In this document: one piece after another, positions 25,495-34,750 of the stretch | Numbering within the stretch: the stretch's first letter is position 1 | How the letters are laid out: every line of letters begins with the position of its first letter | Assembly: GCA_040766665.1 (NCBI GenBank) | Contig: JAXGQD010000001.1 | Coordinates: 372,001-436,000, forward strand | Source of the DNA: JAXGQD01 sp040766665 | GTDB lineage: Bacteria; Bacillota; Clostridia; Saccharofermentanales; Fastidiosipilaceae | DNA length: 64,000 nucleotides | Direction of reading: 5' to 3' | The notes under the pieces: generated by a model | The model's input: only the letters and a program-made list of their open reading frames with translations | Told to the model about the DNA's origin: nothing | The model's database searches: none | Program-made: the position numbers and the translations under genes

Positions 25495-27645
25495 ATGCAG
25501 TGGCAGGCCCAAAATCCGCAACGAAATGAATACACAAGTGATGAGGCGCTGGGGCTGCAGGTCTTGCGCGTGACGGGGAGAGAAAATCTCTGGCCAGACT
25601 TCTTGGACGAAGCGGCACAGCTGGAAAAAGCACGAAAACTTGCTGAGCCTTTACCGGAGGCGTATTTTGCCGATCCCTTTATACTCAAAGATATGCAAAA
25701 GGCAGTCGACTGTTTGCTGCCGATTATTGAAGCCAAAGGTCGTATCCTGATTCACGGTGATTACGACTGTGACGGCATCACGGCGACCGCGCTGCTTTGG
25801 CGTTTTCTGAGCGCCTATGGGGTGCAGGTTTCTTACTATATCCCGGACCGCCTCAGCGAGGGCTATGGTCTGAGTGAGCCGGGTGTCGCCCATGCCCTGG
25901 AACTGCAGCCGGATGCGCTGATTACAGTTGATTGTGGCGTACAAAGTTTTAGTGAAGTGGAAGTACTGCAGGATGCAGGTATCAGGGTAGTCATCAGTGA
26001 TCACCATGTCTGCCTGGCTGTGCTGCCGAAAGCGGCCGCGGTCATCAATCCCAATCGTCTTGATGAGGGAGAGCAGTACAGGATCTTGGCGGGTGCGGGT
26101 GTGGCATTGAAGTTATGCCAGGCTTTGAATCGTTTTTTGCCAGAACCGGGCTTATGGATGCGAGGCTTACAGTTCGCCGCCCTGGGTACGGTTGCGGATC
26201 AGATGCTGCTCAGCGGTGAAAATCGCCACATCGTCCAAGCCGGTTTACTTGATCTGTCCGCGAGGCCGTTCTGCGGACCGGCAGCACTCTTACAAGCACT
26301 GAAACTCGATGTGAAGCAAGTCCGCGCCAGAAGTTTGGCCTTCAGTGTGGCGCCGCGCATCAATGCCTGTGGGCGTATGGGCTCGGTCGAACCGGCCATG
26401 CGACTGATGCTGAGTGATCAGCCGAGTGAATGCGAAGAACAGGCCGCATTGGTCGAAAGCATTAATCTGGAACGACGCCGTGTAGAAGACCAGGTCTTTA
26501 TGGAAGCGTTAAACTTTCTCAGTCAGCACCCGCTGCACTTACATTCCAAGATTCTCTTCGTCCATGGACGCGATTGGCATCCGGGTGTCTTAGGTATTGT
26601 TGCCGCTCGTCTGATGTCTTATTTTAAGCGTCCCATCATCATCCTTAGTGAAGATGAGAATGGCATTTACAAGGGTTCGGCAAGAAGTTTAGCAGGAGTA
26701 GACATCCTGTCATATATACAAAAGTGTGAACCATACCTCATGAGTTATGGGGGACATCGCGCGGCTGCCGGTCTGCAAATGGCGGCTGAGCAATTGACTG
26801 CTTTTCAGCAAGCACTGCAAGCTGTCGCAGAACAAATCGATTTGAGTCAAACCGATAGCGACACAGGCTACACTTTAAAATTAAAGCCGGAAGATCTGCA
26901 CCTGGACTTGCTTGATAGCCTTGATGTGCTGGAACCATTCGGTAACGGCAACGAAGAACCCGAATTTTTCCTTGAGTCAGGAGAAATTCGGGACTTGCGT
27001 GAGGTGGGTAAGGATAAGTCGCATCTGCGTATTGTGATAAGTGGCTCAGCGCAACAAGCCAGAATTAACGCGATAGCCTTTGGTGAGGCGCAACGCTTGC
27101 CTGAGCTGATGGCAGCCGGTCAAGTAGACCTTTTGGCCAAACTGCAGCGCTCGGATTTTAATAACAGGAGCAGCGTCGATTTGCTGGTGCAGGACTTGAA
27201 GCCGAGTATTGGGGCTAATTCAGGAAAGCTAACAGAGCCTTTATGGCGCGAGCTCTTACGCTTACAAAGACTCTTTCCGGCGTGGTCGGGCAGTCAGTTG
27301 GCGGCTCCTTTTGCCACTGATAAAGATAAGCTGATACCTCAGGCAGAGCATCTCAAATACGTATATCGCAAACTCCTGGCAGCCGGCATAGATGCGGCGC
27401 CGCTCATCATTGACGACAGTACATTGGAGGAAGTGGCTAAAGGCTTGGAGACAGCCAATCCGGCCACGGCACCCTTCGTGGTTTATATTTGTTTAATGAT
27501 GTATGAGGAAGCAGGCCTCTTAGACAGCCTGGAATGGAATCCCCAGCCGGATGACGGCCGTTTCATCCGTTGTTACAATTTACAAAAGACCGCTCATAAA
27601 GTAAATTTATACGATACAAAGAGCTATCAGCGCATGAACCAATGA
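25495..27645 (+). CDS. recJ: Single-stranded-DNA-specific exonuclease RecJ
   Basis: 716 aa from ATG 25495. It is a 5'-3' ssDNA exonuclease acting in recombination and mismatch repair. DHH-domain motifs are HGDYDCDGITATALLW, the Asp in ITVDCGVQS, and VISDHHVC. The DHHA1 motif is GGHRAAAGLQM, followed by the OB-fold (RecJ_OB) region 'DVLEPFGNGNEEPEF'. About 110 C-terminal residues have no clear motif, which is common in Clostridia. It is followed by relA, a frequent arrangement in Bacillota. Confidence 0.95.
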   Translation: MQWQAQNPQRNEYTSDEALGLQVLRVTGRENLWPDFLDEAAQLEKARKLAEPLPEAYFADPFILKDMQKAVDCLLPIIEAKGRILIHGDYDCDGITATALLWRFLSAYGVQVSYYIPDRLSEGYGLSEPGVAHALELQPDALITVDCGVQSFSEVEVLQDAGIRVVISDHHVCLAVLPKAAAVINPNRLDEGEQYRILAGAGVALKLCQALNRFLPEPGLWMRGLQFAALGTVADQMLLSGENRHIVQAGLLDLSARPFCGPAALLQALKLDVKQVRARSLAFSVAPRINACGRMGSVEPAMRLMLSDQPSECEEQAALVESINLERRRVEDQVFMEALNFLSQHPLHLHSKILFVHGRDWHPGVLGIVAARLMSYFKRPIIILSEDENGIYKGSARSLAGVDILSYIQKCEPYLMSYGGHRAAAGLQMAAEQLTAFQQALQAVAEQIDLSQTDSDTGYTLKLKPEDLHLDLLDSLDVLEPFGNGNEEPEFFLESGEIRDLREVGKDKSHLRIVISGSAQQARINAIAFGEAQRLPELMAAGQVDLLAKLQRSDFNNRSSVDLLVQDLKPSIGANSGKLTEPLWRELLRLQRLFPAWSGSQLAAPFATDKDKLIPQAEHLKYVYRKLLAAGIDAAPLIIDDSTLEEVAKGLETANPATAPFVVYICLMMYEEAGLLDSLEWNPQPDDGRFIRCYNLQKTAHKVNLYDTKSYQRMNQ

Positions 27646-27693
27646 GGCGCAGGATAAGACTGACGGGGCACCACGGCCGGGGAAGGAGGGTTT

Positions 27694-30042
27694 ATGCAGA
27701 TTCCGAAATACGATGACCATCTGCCTTTTGCCAAAGAAGTGAATGGGGCAATTGCGACCCTGCTGACGCATTACATGACCTATGCCTCACGTGAGGACGT
27801 GGAGGCCTTTGAGGACGCCTTGCAGTATGCGATGGACGCTCACAGGAATCAGCATCGTGCCAACGGTGAGCCCTATATTATCCATCCCCTGGCAGTCGCA
27901 GATATTCTGACCGAATTGGAAGCGGACGGTGCAACCCTGATGGCCGCCATGCTGCATGACACGGTGGAGGATACGGAATCTACCACCAGCGAACTGAGCG
28001 AACGTTTCGGTCAGGATGTGGCGGACTTGGTCGATGGCGTGACCAAGTTGGAGAAGATGCAATATTCCTCCAAAGAAGAGCTACAGGCTGAAAATTTTCG
28101 TAAAATGTTTCTGGCCATGGCTAAAGACATCCGCGTCGTCTGGATTAAACTCGCTGACCGTCTGCACAACATGCGCACCCTCAAACATCTGTCCCCCGAA
28201 AAACAGGAGCGCATTGCCCAGGAAACCTTGGATATCTATGCCCCTCTGGCGAACCGCTTGGGAATTTATAAGTGGAAATGGGAACTCGAAGACCTCTGTT
28301 TGCGCTATATCGACCGAACGGCGTATTACGAGTTGGTGGGTGCCATTTCGCAACGGCGCAACGAGCGCGAAAATTATCTGGAACAAGTCATCCTTGAGCT
28401 CACCGAAGCCATCGAAAAGTTGGGCATCAAGAGCGAGATAGAAGGCCGTCCGAAGCATTTTTACAGCATTTATCGAAAAATGAAGCTGAAAGACAAGAAC
28501 CTCGATCAAATCTACGATCTTTTTGCCTGCCGTATCATCGTCGATACCGTTTCCGACTGCTACGCCGTACTTGGATTGGTGCACGAAAAGTACCGTCCGA
28601 TTCCCGGTCGTTTTAAAGACTATATCGCCATGCCGAAGCCCAATATGTACCAGTCTTTGCACACCACGGTTATCGGACCGCAGGGTATTCCTTTCGAAGT
28701 GCAGATACGCACTCTGGCCATGCACCGTACCGCTGAATTCGGTTTGGCGGCGCATTGGAAGTATAAAGAGGGAATCAGCTCGGGCAGTGATGCGGAAGAT
28801 CAGAGCCAAGACAATTTGGACAGCAAACTCAACTGGTTGAGGCAGCTCTTGGATTGGCAAAAGGATATGCGCGACGCCACTGAGTTTATGCACACGCTGA
28901 AAACCGGCCTGGTCTCGGAAGAGGTCTATGTCTTCACCCCGCGCGGTGATGTACTTAGCCTGCCTGCGAAGTCAGTGCCCATCGACTTTGCCTATGCGGT
29001 GCACTCCGGCGTGGGCAATCATATGTATGGGGCAAAGGTGAATGGCAAAATCGTCCCCCTAACCTACCAGCTCCAAAACGGCGACATCGTCGAAATCCTG
29101 ACCAGCGAAAAAATTCACGGACCCAGCATGGACTGGCTCAAAATCGTGGCCAGTTCGGGTGCGCGCTCCAAAATCAACCAATTCTTCAAGAAGTCGATGC
29201 GCGCCGAAAACATCGCCCGCGGCAAAGAACTCTTGGAGCGCGAAATCAAGAAGTCCGACTTCACCATGCAGCAGCTGCTCAAAAACAAAATTGTCGAACC
29301 GGTCCTGCAACGTTACAACTACGGCAGCATTGACGATCTTTATGCCGGTTTGGGCCACGGAGCTCAGACACCTGGAAAGATTGTCCCGAAGCTGCGCGAC
29401 GAATACATCAAGAGCATCAGTGAAGACGAACGCACGCGCCTGGGCTATCGTTTGACCAGCAGTGGCCAGGTGGTTTACAGTCCGCCGACGGTACAGCTGG
29501 TTTCAGAGACTGAAATACAGCCCACCACCCCGACTAAAAAGACCAAGAGCACGAAGGTTGCTAAGAACGAATACGGCATCATTGTCAGAGGCATCGACAA
29601 TTGTCTGATCAGGCTCTCGCGCTGCTGTAACCCGGTATCCGGCGATGCCATCATCGGTTATATTTCCCGCGGTAAAGGCGTGGCCATCCACCGCCGCGAC
29701 TGTCCCAATATCCGGCATATTCTGGAGTCTTCGTCCAATGGCGCGGCGGAGGCCGAGCGCGCCTCGCGTCTAATCGAAGTGAGCTGGGATCACGAAGAGA
29801 CCGGGGCTTCCTTCGAGGTGAGCCTCAAGATACTGGCCCACGATCGCCATCACTTACTGAGCGACCTCTCCAACGCTATCGCCGAAGAAAAGGTTTCCAT
29901 ACTTTCGGGTCAGATTAATTCTTTTAAGGACGTGACGGCCAGAATGCTACTGACCGTTGAAGTCAGCTCACAAAACCAACTCGACCGTGTTATCGGTCGC
30001 CTCAAGGCGGTGCGCGATGTCATCGAGGTCGAGCGTGTTTAA
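27694..30042 (+). CDS. relA: Bifunctional (p)ppGpp synthetase/hydrolase (Rel)
   Basis: 782 aa, AAGGAGGG before ATG 27694. It makes and degrades the alarmone (p)ppGpp. Domains in order: HD hydrolase (HPLAVADILTELEADGA, MLHDTVEDT, KLADRLHNMRTL), synthetase (GRPKHFYSIYRKM, DLFACRIIV, GRFKDYIAMPKPNMYQSLHT), TGS ('VYVFTPRGDVLSLPAKSVPI'), a zinc-finger/helical region with RLSRCCNPVSGD, and C-terminal ACT. Both catalytic centres appear intact. It is the usual single long Rel of Gram-positives. Confidence 0.96.
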   Translation: MQIPKYDDHLPFAKEVNGAIATLLTHYMTYASREDVEAFEDALQYAMDAHRNQHRANGEPYIIHPLAVADILTELEADGATLMAAMLHDTVEDTESTTSELSERFGQDVADLVDGVTKLEKMQYSSKEELQAENFRKMFLAMAKDIRVVWIKLADRLHNMRTLKHLSPEKQERIAQETLDIYAPLANRLGIYKWKWELEDLCLRYIDRTAYYELVGAISQRRNERENYLEQVILELTEAIEKLGIKSEIEGRPKHFYSIYRKMKLKDKNLDQIYDLFACRIIVDTVSDCYAVLGLVHEKYRPIPGRFKDYIAMPKPNMYQSLHTTVIGPQGIPFEVQIRTLAMHRTAEFGLAAHWKYKEGISSGSDAEDQSQDNLDSKLNWLRQLLDWQKDMRDATEFMHTLKTGLVSEEVYVFTPRGDVLSLPAKSVPIDFAYAVHSGVGNHMYGAKVNGKIVPLTYQLQNGDIVEILTSEKIHGPSMDWLKIVASSGARSKINQFFKKSMRAENIARGKELLEREIKKSDFTMQQLLKNKIVEPVLQRYNYGSIDDLYAGLGHGAQTPGKIVPKLRDEYIKSISEDERTRLGYRLTSSGQVVYSPPTVQLVSETEIQPTTPTKKTKSTKVAKNEYGIIVRGIDNCLIRLSRCCNPVSGDAIIGYISRGKGVAIHRRDCPNIRHILESSSNGAAEAERASRLIEVSWDHEETGASFEVSLKILAHDRHHLLSDLSNAIAEEKVSILSGQINSFKDVTARMLLTVEVSSQNQLDRVIGRLKAVRDVIEVERV

Positions 30043-30188
30043 AAGAGGATGGCTTTAATCAATACAAGTAGCAAAATGGCGGCAGCCACGCCGCCGACAG
30101 CTGCCAGAGCCAAGATCAGGTTCTGGCGCTTTTTTTCGTCTGCTTTTGCCGCTGCTAGGCGGGCATGTTCGTTTTTATCTTCTAGCAT
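30039..30188 (-). CDS. Putative small single-pass membrane protein
   Basis: 49 aa. A charged N-terminus (MLEDKNEHARLAAAKADEKK) is followed by one strong transmembrane helix (LALAAVGGVAAAILLLVLIK). It ends tail-to-tail with relA, overlapping by 4 bp, and lies 35 bp downstream of rnj on the same strand, so it may be the second gene of that transcript. The ribosome-binding site is weak. Composition strongly suggests a real membrane peptide, but no family is recognised. Confidence 0.5.
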   Translation of the reverse strand: MLEDKNEHARLAAAKADEKKRQNLILALAAVGGVAAAILLLVLIKAILF

Positions 30189-30223
30189 ATGATTTGTCGT
30201 TTCTTATCTAGCGGCGTTGTCGC

Positions 30224-32401
30224 TCAGGTTTCGATCATGGAAATCAGCAGCACAGGGCGGCGCTTGGTACGCTGGTAGAGCATATTCTGCAACTGATCTT
30301 TGAGTTGACCGACCATCATGTGGCTATTCGTGTCAGACTGGCGGTTTTGGCGGTTATTCATGAATTCGTTGATGCGGCGGATGCTCTCGGCTTCCAGGCC
30401 GGGCATATCACGTTCGTAGGTGAAGCCGCGGGCGGTGATGACCGGTTTGCCGAGGAGTTTTTTGCCTGTATGATCAAGCGCAATGGCGACTGAAAAAACG
30501 CCATCGTCTGACAAAGTCCTGCGTTGTTCCAGGATTTCCCCGTCGACCGTGCCCTGCGGCGAACCGTCGATAAGGATAGCGCCTGCTGTGGTATAACCGG
30601 CGATCCGCGCATGGTCTTCAGCGCATTCAAAAATATCACCGTTGTTGAGGATGTAAATGCTTTCCATAGATTGGCCCATCTCTGCCGCCACTTGGGCATG
30701 GATATAAAGATGGCGATATTCGCCGTGAGCCGGGAGGAAGTATTTGGGGGTCAGCAACTGGTGCATGATTTTGATTTCTTCGCGGTAAGCGTGACCGGAG
30801 ACGTGAATCTCAGCCATGTCGGAATAAACGACATTGGCCTGACGTTTGTAGAGCTCGTTGATGACACGGAAAATTGGTTTCTCGTTGCCCGGAATGGGGG
30901 TGGCGGAAATGATGACGGTGTCACCTGCGCCGATTTCAATATTGCGGTGCTCGGAGTAAGCCATACGGGTCAGGGCAGACATGGCTTCGCCCTGGCTGCC
31001 TGTGGTGATGATACACACTTGCTCGGGTGGGTATTTGTCAATATCGTTTAGTTCAATCAAGGTACCGGGCTTGATGTCGATGTAGTTCAGATTCTGTGCC
31101 GCCTTAAAAACATTGATCATGCTGCGACCGACAACGGCGACCTTGCGATGACTGGCCTCGGCGGCGGTGATGATTTGCTGCACACGATAAACATTCGATG
31201 AGAAAGTCGCCACGATCACGCGACCCTTGGCCTTGCTGAATTGTGCGGTAAAAGCTTCACCGACGGTTTTTTCGGAAGGGGAGAAGCCCTTCTTTTCAAC
31301 GTTTGTGCTTTCACAGACAAAGAGTAAGACGCCTTCTGAACCTAGTTCGGCAAAACGCTGCAAATCAATGGGTTTACCCTGAATGGGTGTGTAGTCAACT
31401 TTGAAGTCGCCCGAATGCACCGCTAAACCGGCCGGCGTGCGAATGGCCAGGGAAGCGGCATCAGCGATACTGTGATTCACATGAATGAACTCGACATTAA
31501 AGACACCGGCTTTCACCGAAGCCCCTGTTTCAACGATATGTAAGTTATGCAGCTGCCCGCTCTGCCCTTTATCTTCCAGTTTGATACGCAAGAGCTCACA
31601 AGTCATGGCTGTCCCGTAGAGCGGAGCAGAAACCTGCATGAGCAGCCAACTGATGGAACCGATGTGGTCCTCGTGGCCGTGTGTAAAGAAGATGCCTCTG
31701 AGTTTATGGCGATTATCCAGTACATAGGACATATCGGGGATAACCGAATCGATACCGGGCTGGTTCTCTTCAGGGAATGCCACACCGACGTCGACAATAA
31801 TCATGTCATTGCCGTACTCATAGACCGTCATGTTTTTACCGATTTCACATAGACCGCCTAAAGGAATCACTTTCAAGGCAGCATTCGAGGAGGAATCAGT
31901 TGTGCGCAGGGCTTGGCCCGCTTCATTGTCACGGCCCAAGCGTTTCAATACGTCCGGTGCAAACTGTGGAGAAAGGTTGGGGATGACTTGCGTGCCTTTT
32001 CCTCCGGTCACATCGCTTTGGCGAAACGAACTCTTTCGTTTACGCGCCGTACGATTGACTTGCATGGCGGAAGGCGGTGCCGGTTGTTGCTCGCGGCGTT
32101 TGGATGGCACGAAGGCCTTTTTGTTTTGATTTGAGTTGGGGGTTGAGTTGTTGGGGTTGTTCGCATTGAGATTTTCATAAGGGGAATAGGCTTTACTCTG
32201 ACGTTTACTTTTCGCCTTTTCCTGAGCCTTGAGTTCCGCCTTGTCCTTGGCTTTAATCACTTTGCTGGCGGTTTGAGCGGTAGGTACCGCTTTTTTCGGG
32301 ACTTCGTAATCGAAGATTTGGTGGGGGATGAAGCTTTCGCCGTTGTTGGCGGGTTGCTTTTTACGTTTAGGTGCGATTTTGTCATCGCCTTTTCTGACCA
32401 T
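30224..32401 (-). CDS. rnj: Ribonuclease J with a long basic N-terminal extension
   Basis: 725 aa from ATG 32401 with AGGAGAACC upstream; the longer frame to 32473 lacks this. It is an endo/5'-3' exoribonuclease of the RNA degradosome. The metallo-beta-lactamase core begins near residue 165 ('VIPLGGLCEIGKNMTVYEY') and has the zinc motif THGHEDHIG near 240, then beta-CASP motifs (SGDFKVDYTP, CESTNVEKKGF, SGHAYREEIKIMHQLLTPKY, HGEYRHL). Typical RNase J is about 555 aa. The extra 165 N-terminal residues are Lys/Gln/Asn-rich and probably disordered, as in some actinobacterial and clostridial forms that bind RNA. Confidence 0.94.
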   Translation of the reverse strand: MVRKGDDKIAPKRKKQPANNGESFIPHQIFDYEVPKKAVPTAQTASKVIKAKDKAELKAQEKAKSKRQSKAYSPYENLNANNPNNSTPNSNQNKKAFVPSKRREQQPAPPSAMQVNRTARKRKSSFRQSDVTGGKGTQVIPNLSPQFAPDVLKRLGRDNEAGQALRTTDSSSNAALKVIPLGGLCEIGKNMTVYEYGNDMIIVDVGVAFPEENQPGIDSVIPDMSYVLDNRHKLRGIFFTHGHEDHIGSISWLLMQVSAPLYGTAMTCELLRIKLEDKGQSGQLHNLHIVETGASVKAGVFNVEFIHVNHSIADAASLAIRTPAGLAVHSGDFKVDYTPIQGKPIDLQRFAELGSEGVLLFVCESTNVEKKGFSPSEKTVGEAFTAQFSKAKGRVIVATFSSNVYRVQQIITAAEASHRKVAVVGRSMINVFKAAQNLNYIDIKPGTLIELNDIDKYPPEQVCIITTGSQGEAMSALTRMAYSEHRNIEIGAGDTVIISATPIPGNEKPIFRVINELYKRQANVVYSDMAEIHVSGHAYREEIKIMHQLLTPKYFLPAHGEYRHLYIHAQVAAEMGQSMESIYILNNGDIFECAEDHARIAGYTTAGAILIDGSPQGTVDGEILEQRRTLSDDGVFSVAIALDHTGKKLLGKPVITARGFTYERDMPGLEAESIRRINEFMNNRQNRQSDTNSHMMVGQLKDQLQNMLYQRTKRRPVLLISMIET

Positions 32402-32634
32402 TAAGGTTCTCCTTTTTTCATACGCGCAGAACAATGAGGGCAAAAGCCTCTGCCTACAGCAGGGTTTTACCATTCACAGGTCTGCCTTACGCTAGTATTA
32501 TCTCGCCCTCTTACGTGGCGTAACTATTGTCTTGAACGCGAGTCTGCGTCGAAACAAACGCACTCGGATCGAAAATCAATTACACCCATGTTAGCTTTTG
32601 CCGCGCACCTTTGCAAGCATTTCCAAAACTTGCC

Positions 32635-32663
32635 TTGCTTATTAAAATCGATTGTGGTAAGAT
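32635..32663 (+). promoter_or_regulatory. Putative promoter of rpsT
   Basis: TTGCTT and TAAGAT are separated by 17 bp, 61 bp before the rpsT start. Both boxes deviate from consensus. Confidence 0.4.
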
Positions 32664-32724
32664 TCTGGAGCATTTTAGGTGCAAATTCTTTGCGCGAATG
32701 ACTCTACAGGGAGGTGAAGGACGA

Positions 32725-32985
32725 ATGCCCAATATCAAATCAGCAATCAAGCGTGTGAAAGTGGCTGAAAAGCGCCGCGCTGTCAACAAGATGAAGACCA
32801 GTGCTCTGCGAACCGAGATTAAGAAAATCGATCAAGCGATCGCCAACGGTGTCGAAGGCGTGAAAGATATGACCAAGAAAACGCAAAAGGCTATTGACCA
32901 GGCTGCGTCGAAGGGTATCTTACATAAGAACACCGCCGCTCGCCGCAATTCCCGTATCGCGAGAGCACTCAACAGACAAGGCTAA
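32725..32985 (+). CDS. rpsT: 30S ribosomal protein S20
   Basis: 86 aa from ATG 32725 (GGGAGGTG upstream); the longer open frame has no ribosome-binding site. The sequence begins MPNIKSAIKRVKVAEKRRAV and ends 'LHKNTAARRNSRIARALNRQ', typical S20. It binds 16S rRNA early in assembly. It is monocistronic, with a terminator at 33040. Confidence 0.96.
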   Translation: MPNIKSAIKRVKVAEKRRAVNKMKTSALRTEIKKIDQAIANGVEGVKDMTKKTQKAIDQAASKGILHKNTAARRNSRIARALNRQG

Positions 32986-33039
32986 TTTGGCCACTTCTGT
33001 CGTGCCTGTCTCGTTAGGGTCAGACCAATAAATAAAACA

Positions 33040-33076
33040 AAACCCGTTTCTCGGCTATGGCCGTAAGCGGGTTTTT
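33040..33076 (+). terminator. Terminator after rpsT
   Basis: The outer stem AACCCG/CGGGTT and inner CGGC/GCCG are followed by TTTTTT. Confidence 0.85.
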
Positions 33077-33173
33077 TGTGTGCTGCTTTGGTGTATCGGG
33101 TTCTTCGCAGCGAAGGTTGACGATAATCAGTTTCTAGATGGCGACTGCTTCAGATCCTCATTTATAGGACAGA

Positions 33174-33377
33174 TTTTACAGAGATGTGGTTGGAAGTACC
33201 TGTAGCCAACTGGCGGACATGTCAAAAGGCAGTTTTCAGCCCACTTTTTACAGGGATGTGGTGGAGTCGACCACACAGTCGTCAAAAGTGTCACCAAACC
33301 GTGTGTTTGACGTGGGCAGAGCCCCTAAAACCACTGAAATGACCACATCCCTGAAAATTTTGTCCATTTTTCATTGC
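33174..33377 (+). repeat. 200-bp dispersed intergenic element, copy C
   Basis: Boxes GAGATGTGGT (33181), GGGATGTGGT (33253) and inverted ACCACATCCC (33342) give the same 72- and 89-bp spacings as copy B. The right end reads GAAAATTTTGTCCATTTTTC and then ATTGC. This copy lacks the neighbouring GTCGC palindrome. The 32986-33443 gap contains this element and the rpsT terminator, and no gene. Confidence 0.85.
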
Positions 33378-33443
33378 TTCAATAAATACTTCCGCGCATA
33401 AAACAGCTTGCCGCCACCCGCGACAGCACCTCATCGCCTGGAC

Positions 33444-34679
33444 TCATTTATCGCCCAGAAGCAACTTATGGTGGGTCTTTTTGCCCTTCTTGACAATGGC
33501 CTCGCCATCGTTAAAATCCGCCTCGCTCAAGACATAAGCGACATCGCTGATGAGCGCATCGTTGATACGAATACCGTTTTGTTGAATCAGGCGACGCCCC
33601 TCACCCTTTGAAGGAATGAGCCCCGCTTCCAAAAGCGCATCCAGCAAACCTAACGAACCCAGATCAGCCTGCGAAACCGTGCTCTGCGGCATAGTTGCTG
33701 AAGTACCTGCTCCCTCAAAGAGCTCTTCGGCTTGCTTTTGGGCACTGGCTGCAGCCTCGGTGCCGTGAACGATTGCGGTAATCTCATAAGCCAGTTTTTT
33801 CTTGGCCTGATTGATTTCAGCGTCCTTCAGTTGGGCAAAATCCGCAATCTCTTCCAAAGGCATGAATGTCAAAAGCTTCATACAGCGAATAACGTCCGCA
33901 TCGTCGATATTTCTCCAGTACTGGTAGAAATCGAAAGGCGACGTTTTTTCGGCATCAAGCCAAAGCGCACCGCTAGCCGTTTTACCCATTTTATTGCCGG
34001 CACTGGTGGTCAATAGATTAAAGGTCAAACCGAAGACTTCTTTAGCTTCTTTACGACGCACCAAATCAATACCGGCCAGAATATTCGACCACTGGTCATC
34101 GCCCCCAAACTGGAAGCGACAATCGAAGCGTCTGAACAGCTCCAGAAAATCGTATGCCTGCATCAGCATGTAGTTGAATTCAAGAAAAGTCAGACCCTTT
34201 TCCATACGTTGCTTATAGCATTCCGCCGTCAGCATACGATTGACGGAGAAATGCGCCCCGATGTCGCGCAAAAAGTCGATGTAATTTAGTTTTAAAAGCC
34301 AGTCTGCGTTATCAACGATGATGGCTTTATCATCACTAAAATCGATGACAATTTTCATCTGTTCTTTAAAGCGCTCAACGTTATGACGAATGACTTCAGG
34401 GGTCAAAACCTGACGCAGATCGGAACGGCCGGAGGGATCACCCACCATACCCGTACCGCCACCCATCAATGCGATGGGACGATGCCCCGCGCGCTGCAAA
34501 TGGGCCATAGCCATCATGGTGAGATAATGTCCGACATGCAGGCTGTCCGCAGTGGGATCAAAGCCTATATAGAAAGTCGCTCCGGGCGTAGCTAAACGCT
34601 CACGAATTGCTTCCTCATTGGTGGTTTGCGCGATATAGCCGCGCTCCAGCAGAGTGTCAAATACATTAACCGTAGACAT
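33444..34679 (-). CDS. tyrS: Tyrosyl-tRNA synthetase
   Basis: 411 aa. It is a class I synthetase charging tRNA-Tyr. Motifs are 'YIGFDPTADSLHVGHYLTMM' (HIGH-type HVGH), the tyrosine-binding 'YMLMQAYDFLELF' and 'QFGGDDQWSNILAGIDLVRR', the KMSKS equivalent KMGKT, and a C-terminal S4 RNA-binding domain ('IPSKGEGRRLIQQNGIRIND'). The length is normal. I looked for a T-box in the 70 bp before it and saw none. Confidence 0.96.
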   Translation of the reverse strand: MSTVNVFDTLLERGYIAQTTNEEAIRERLATPGATFYIGFDPTADSLHVGHYLTMMAMAHLQRAGHRPIALMGGGTGMVGDPSGRSDLRQVLTPEVIRHNVERFKEQMKIVIDFSDDKAIIVDNADWLLKLNYIDFLRDIGAHFSVNRMLTAECYKQRMEKGLTFLEFNYMLMQAYDFLELFRRFDCRFQFGGDDQWSNILAGIDLVRRKEAKEVFGLTFNLLTTSAGNKMGKTASGALWLDAEKTSPFDFYQYWRNIDDADVIRCMKLLTFMPLEEIADFAQLKDAEINQAKKKLAYEITAIVHGTEAAASAQKQAEELFEGAGTSATMPQSTVSQADLGSLGLLDALLEAGLIPSKGEGRRLIQQNGIRINDALISDVAYVLSEADFNDGEAIVKKGKKTHHKLLLGDK

Positions 34680-34750
34680 GATGAACCTCGTTCCTTCTTT
34701 CTGTGCATGAATTGGGCAAAACTCTCGTCCAGCGCAGAAGTAAGAAAATT

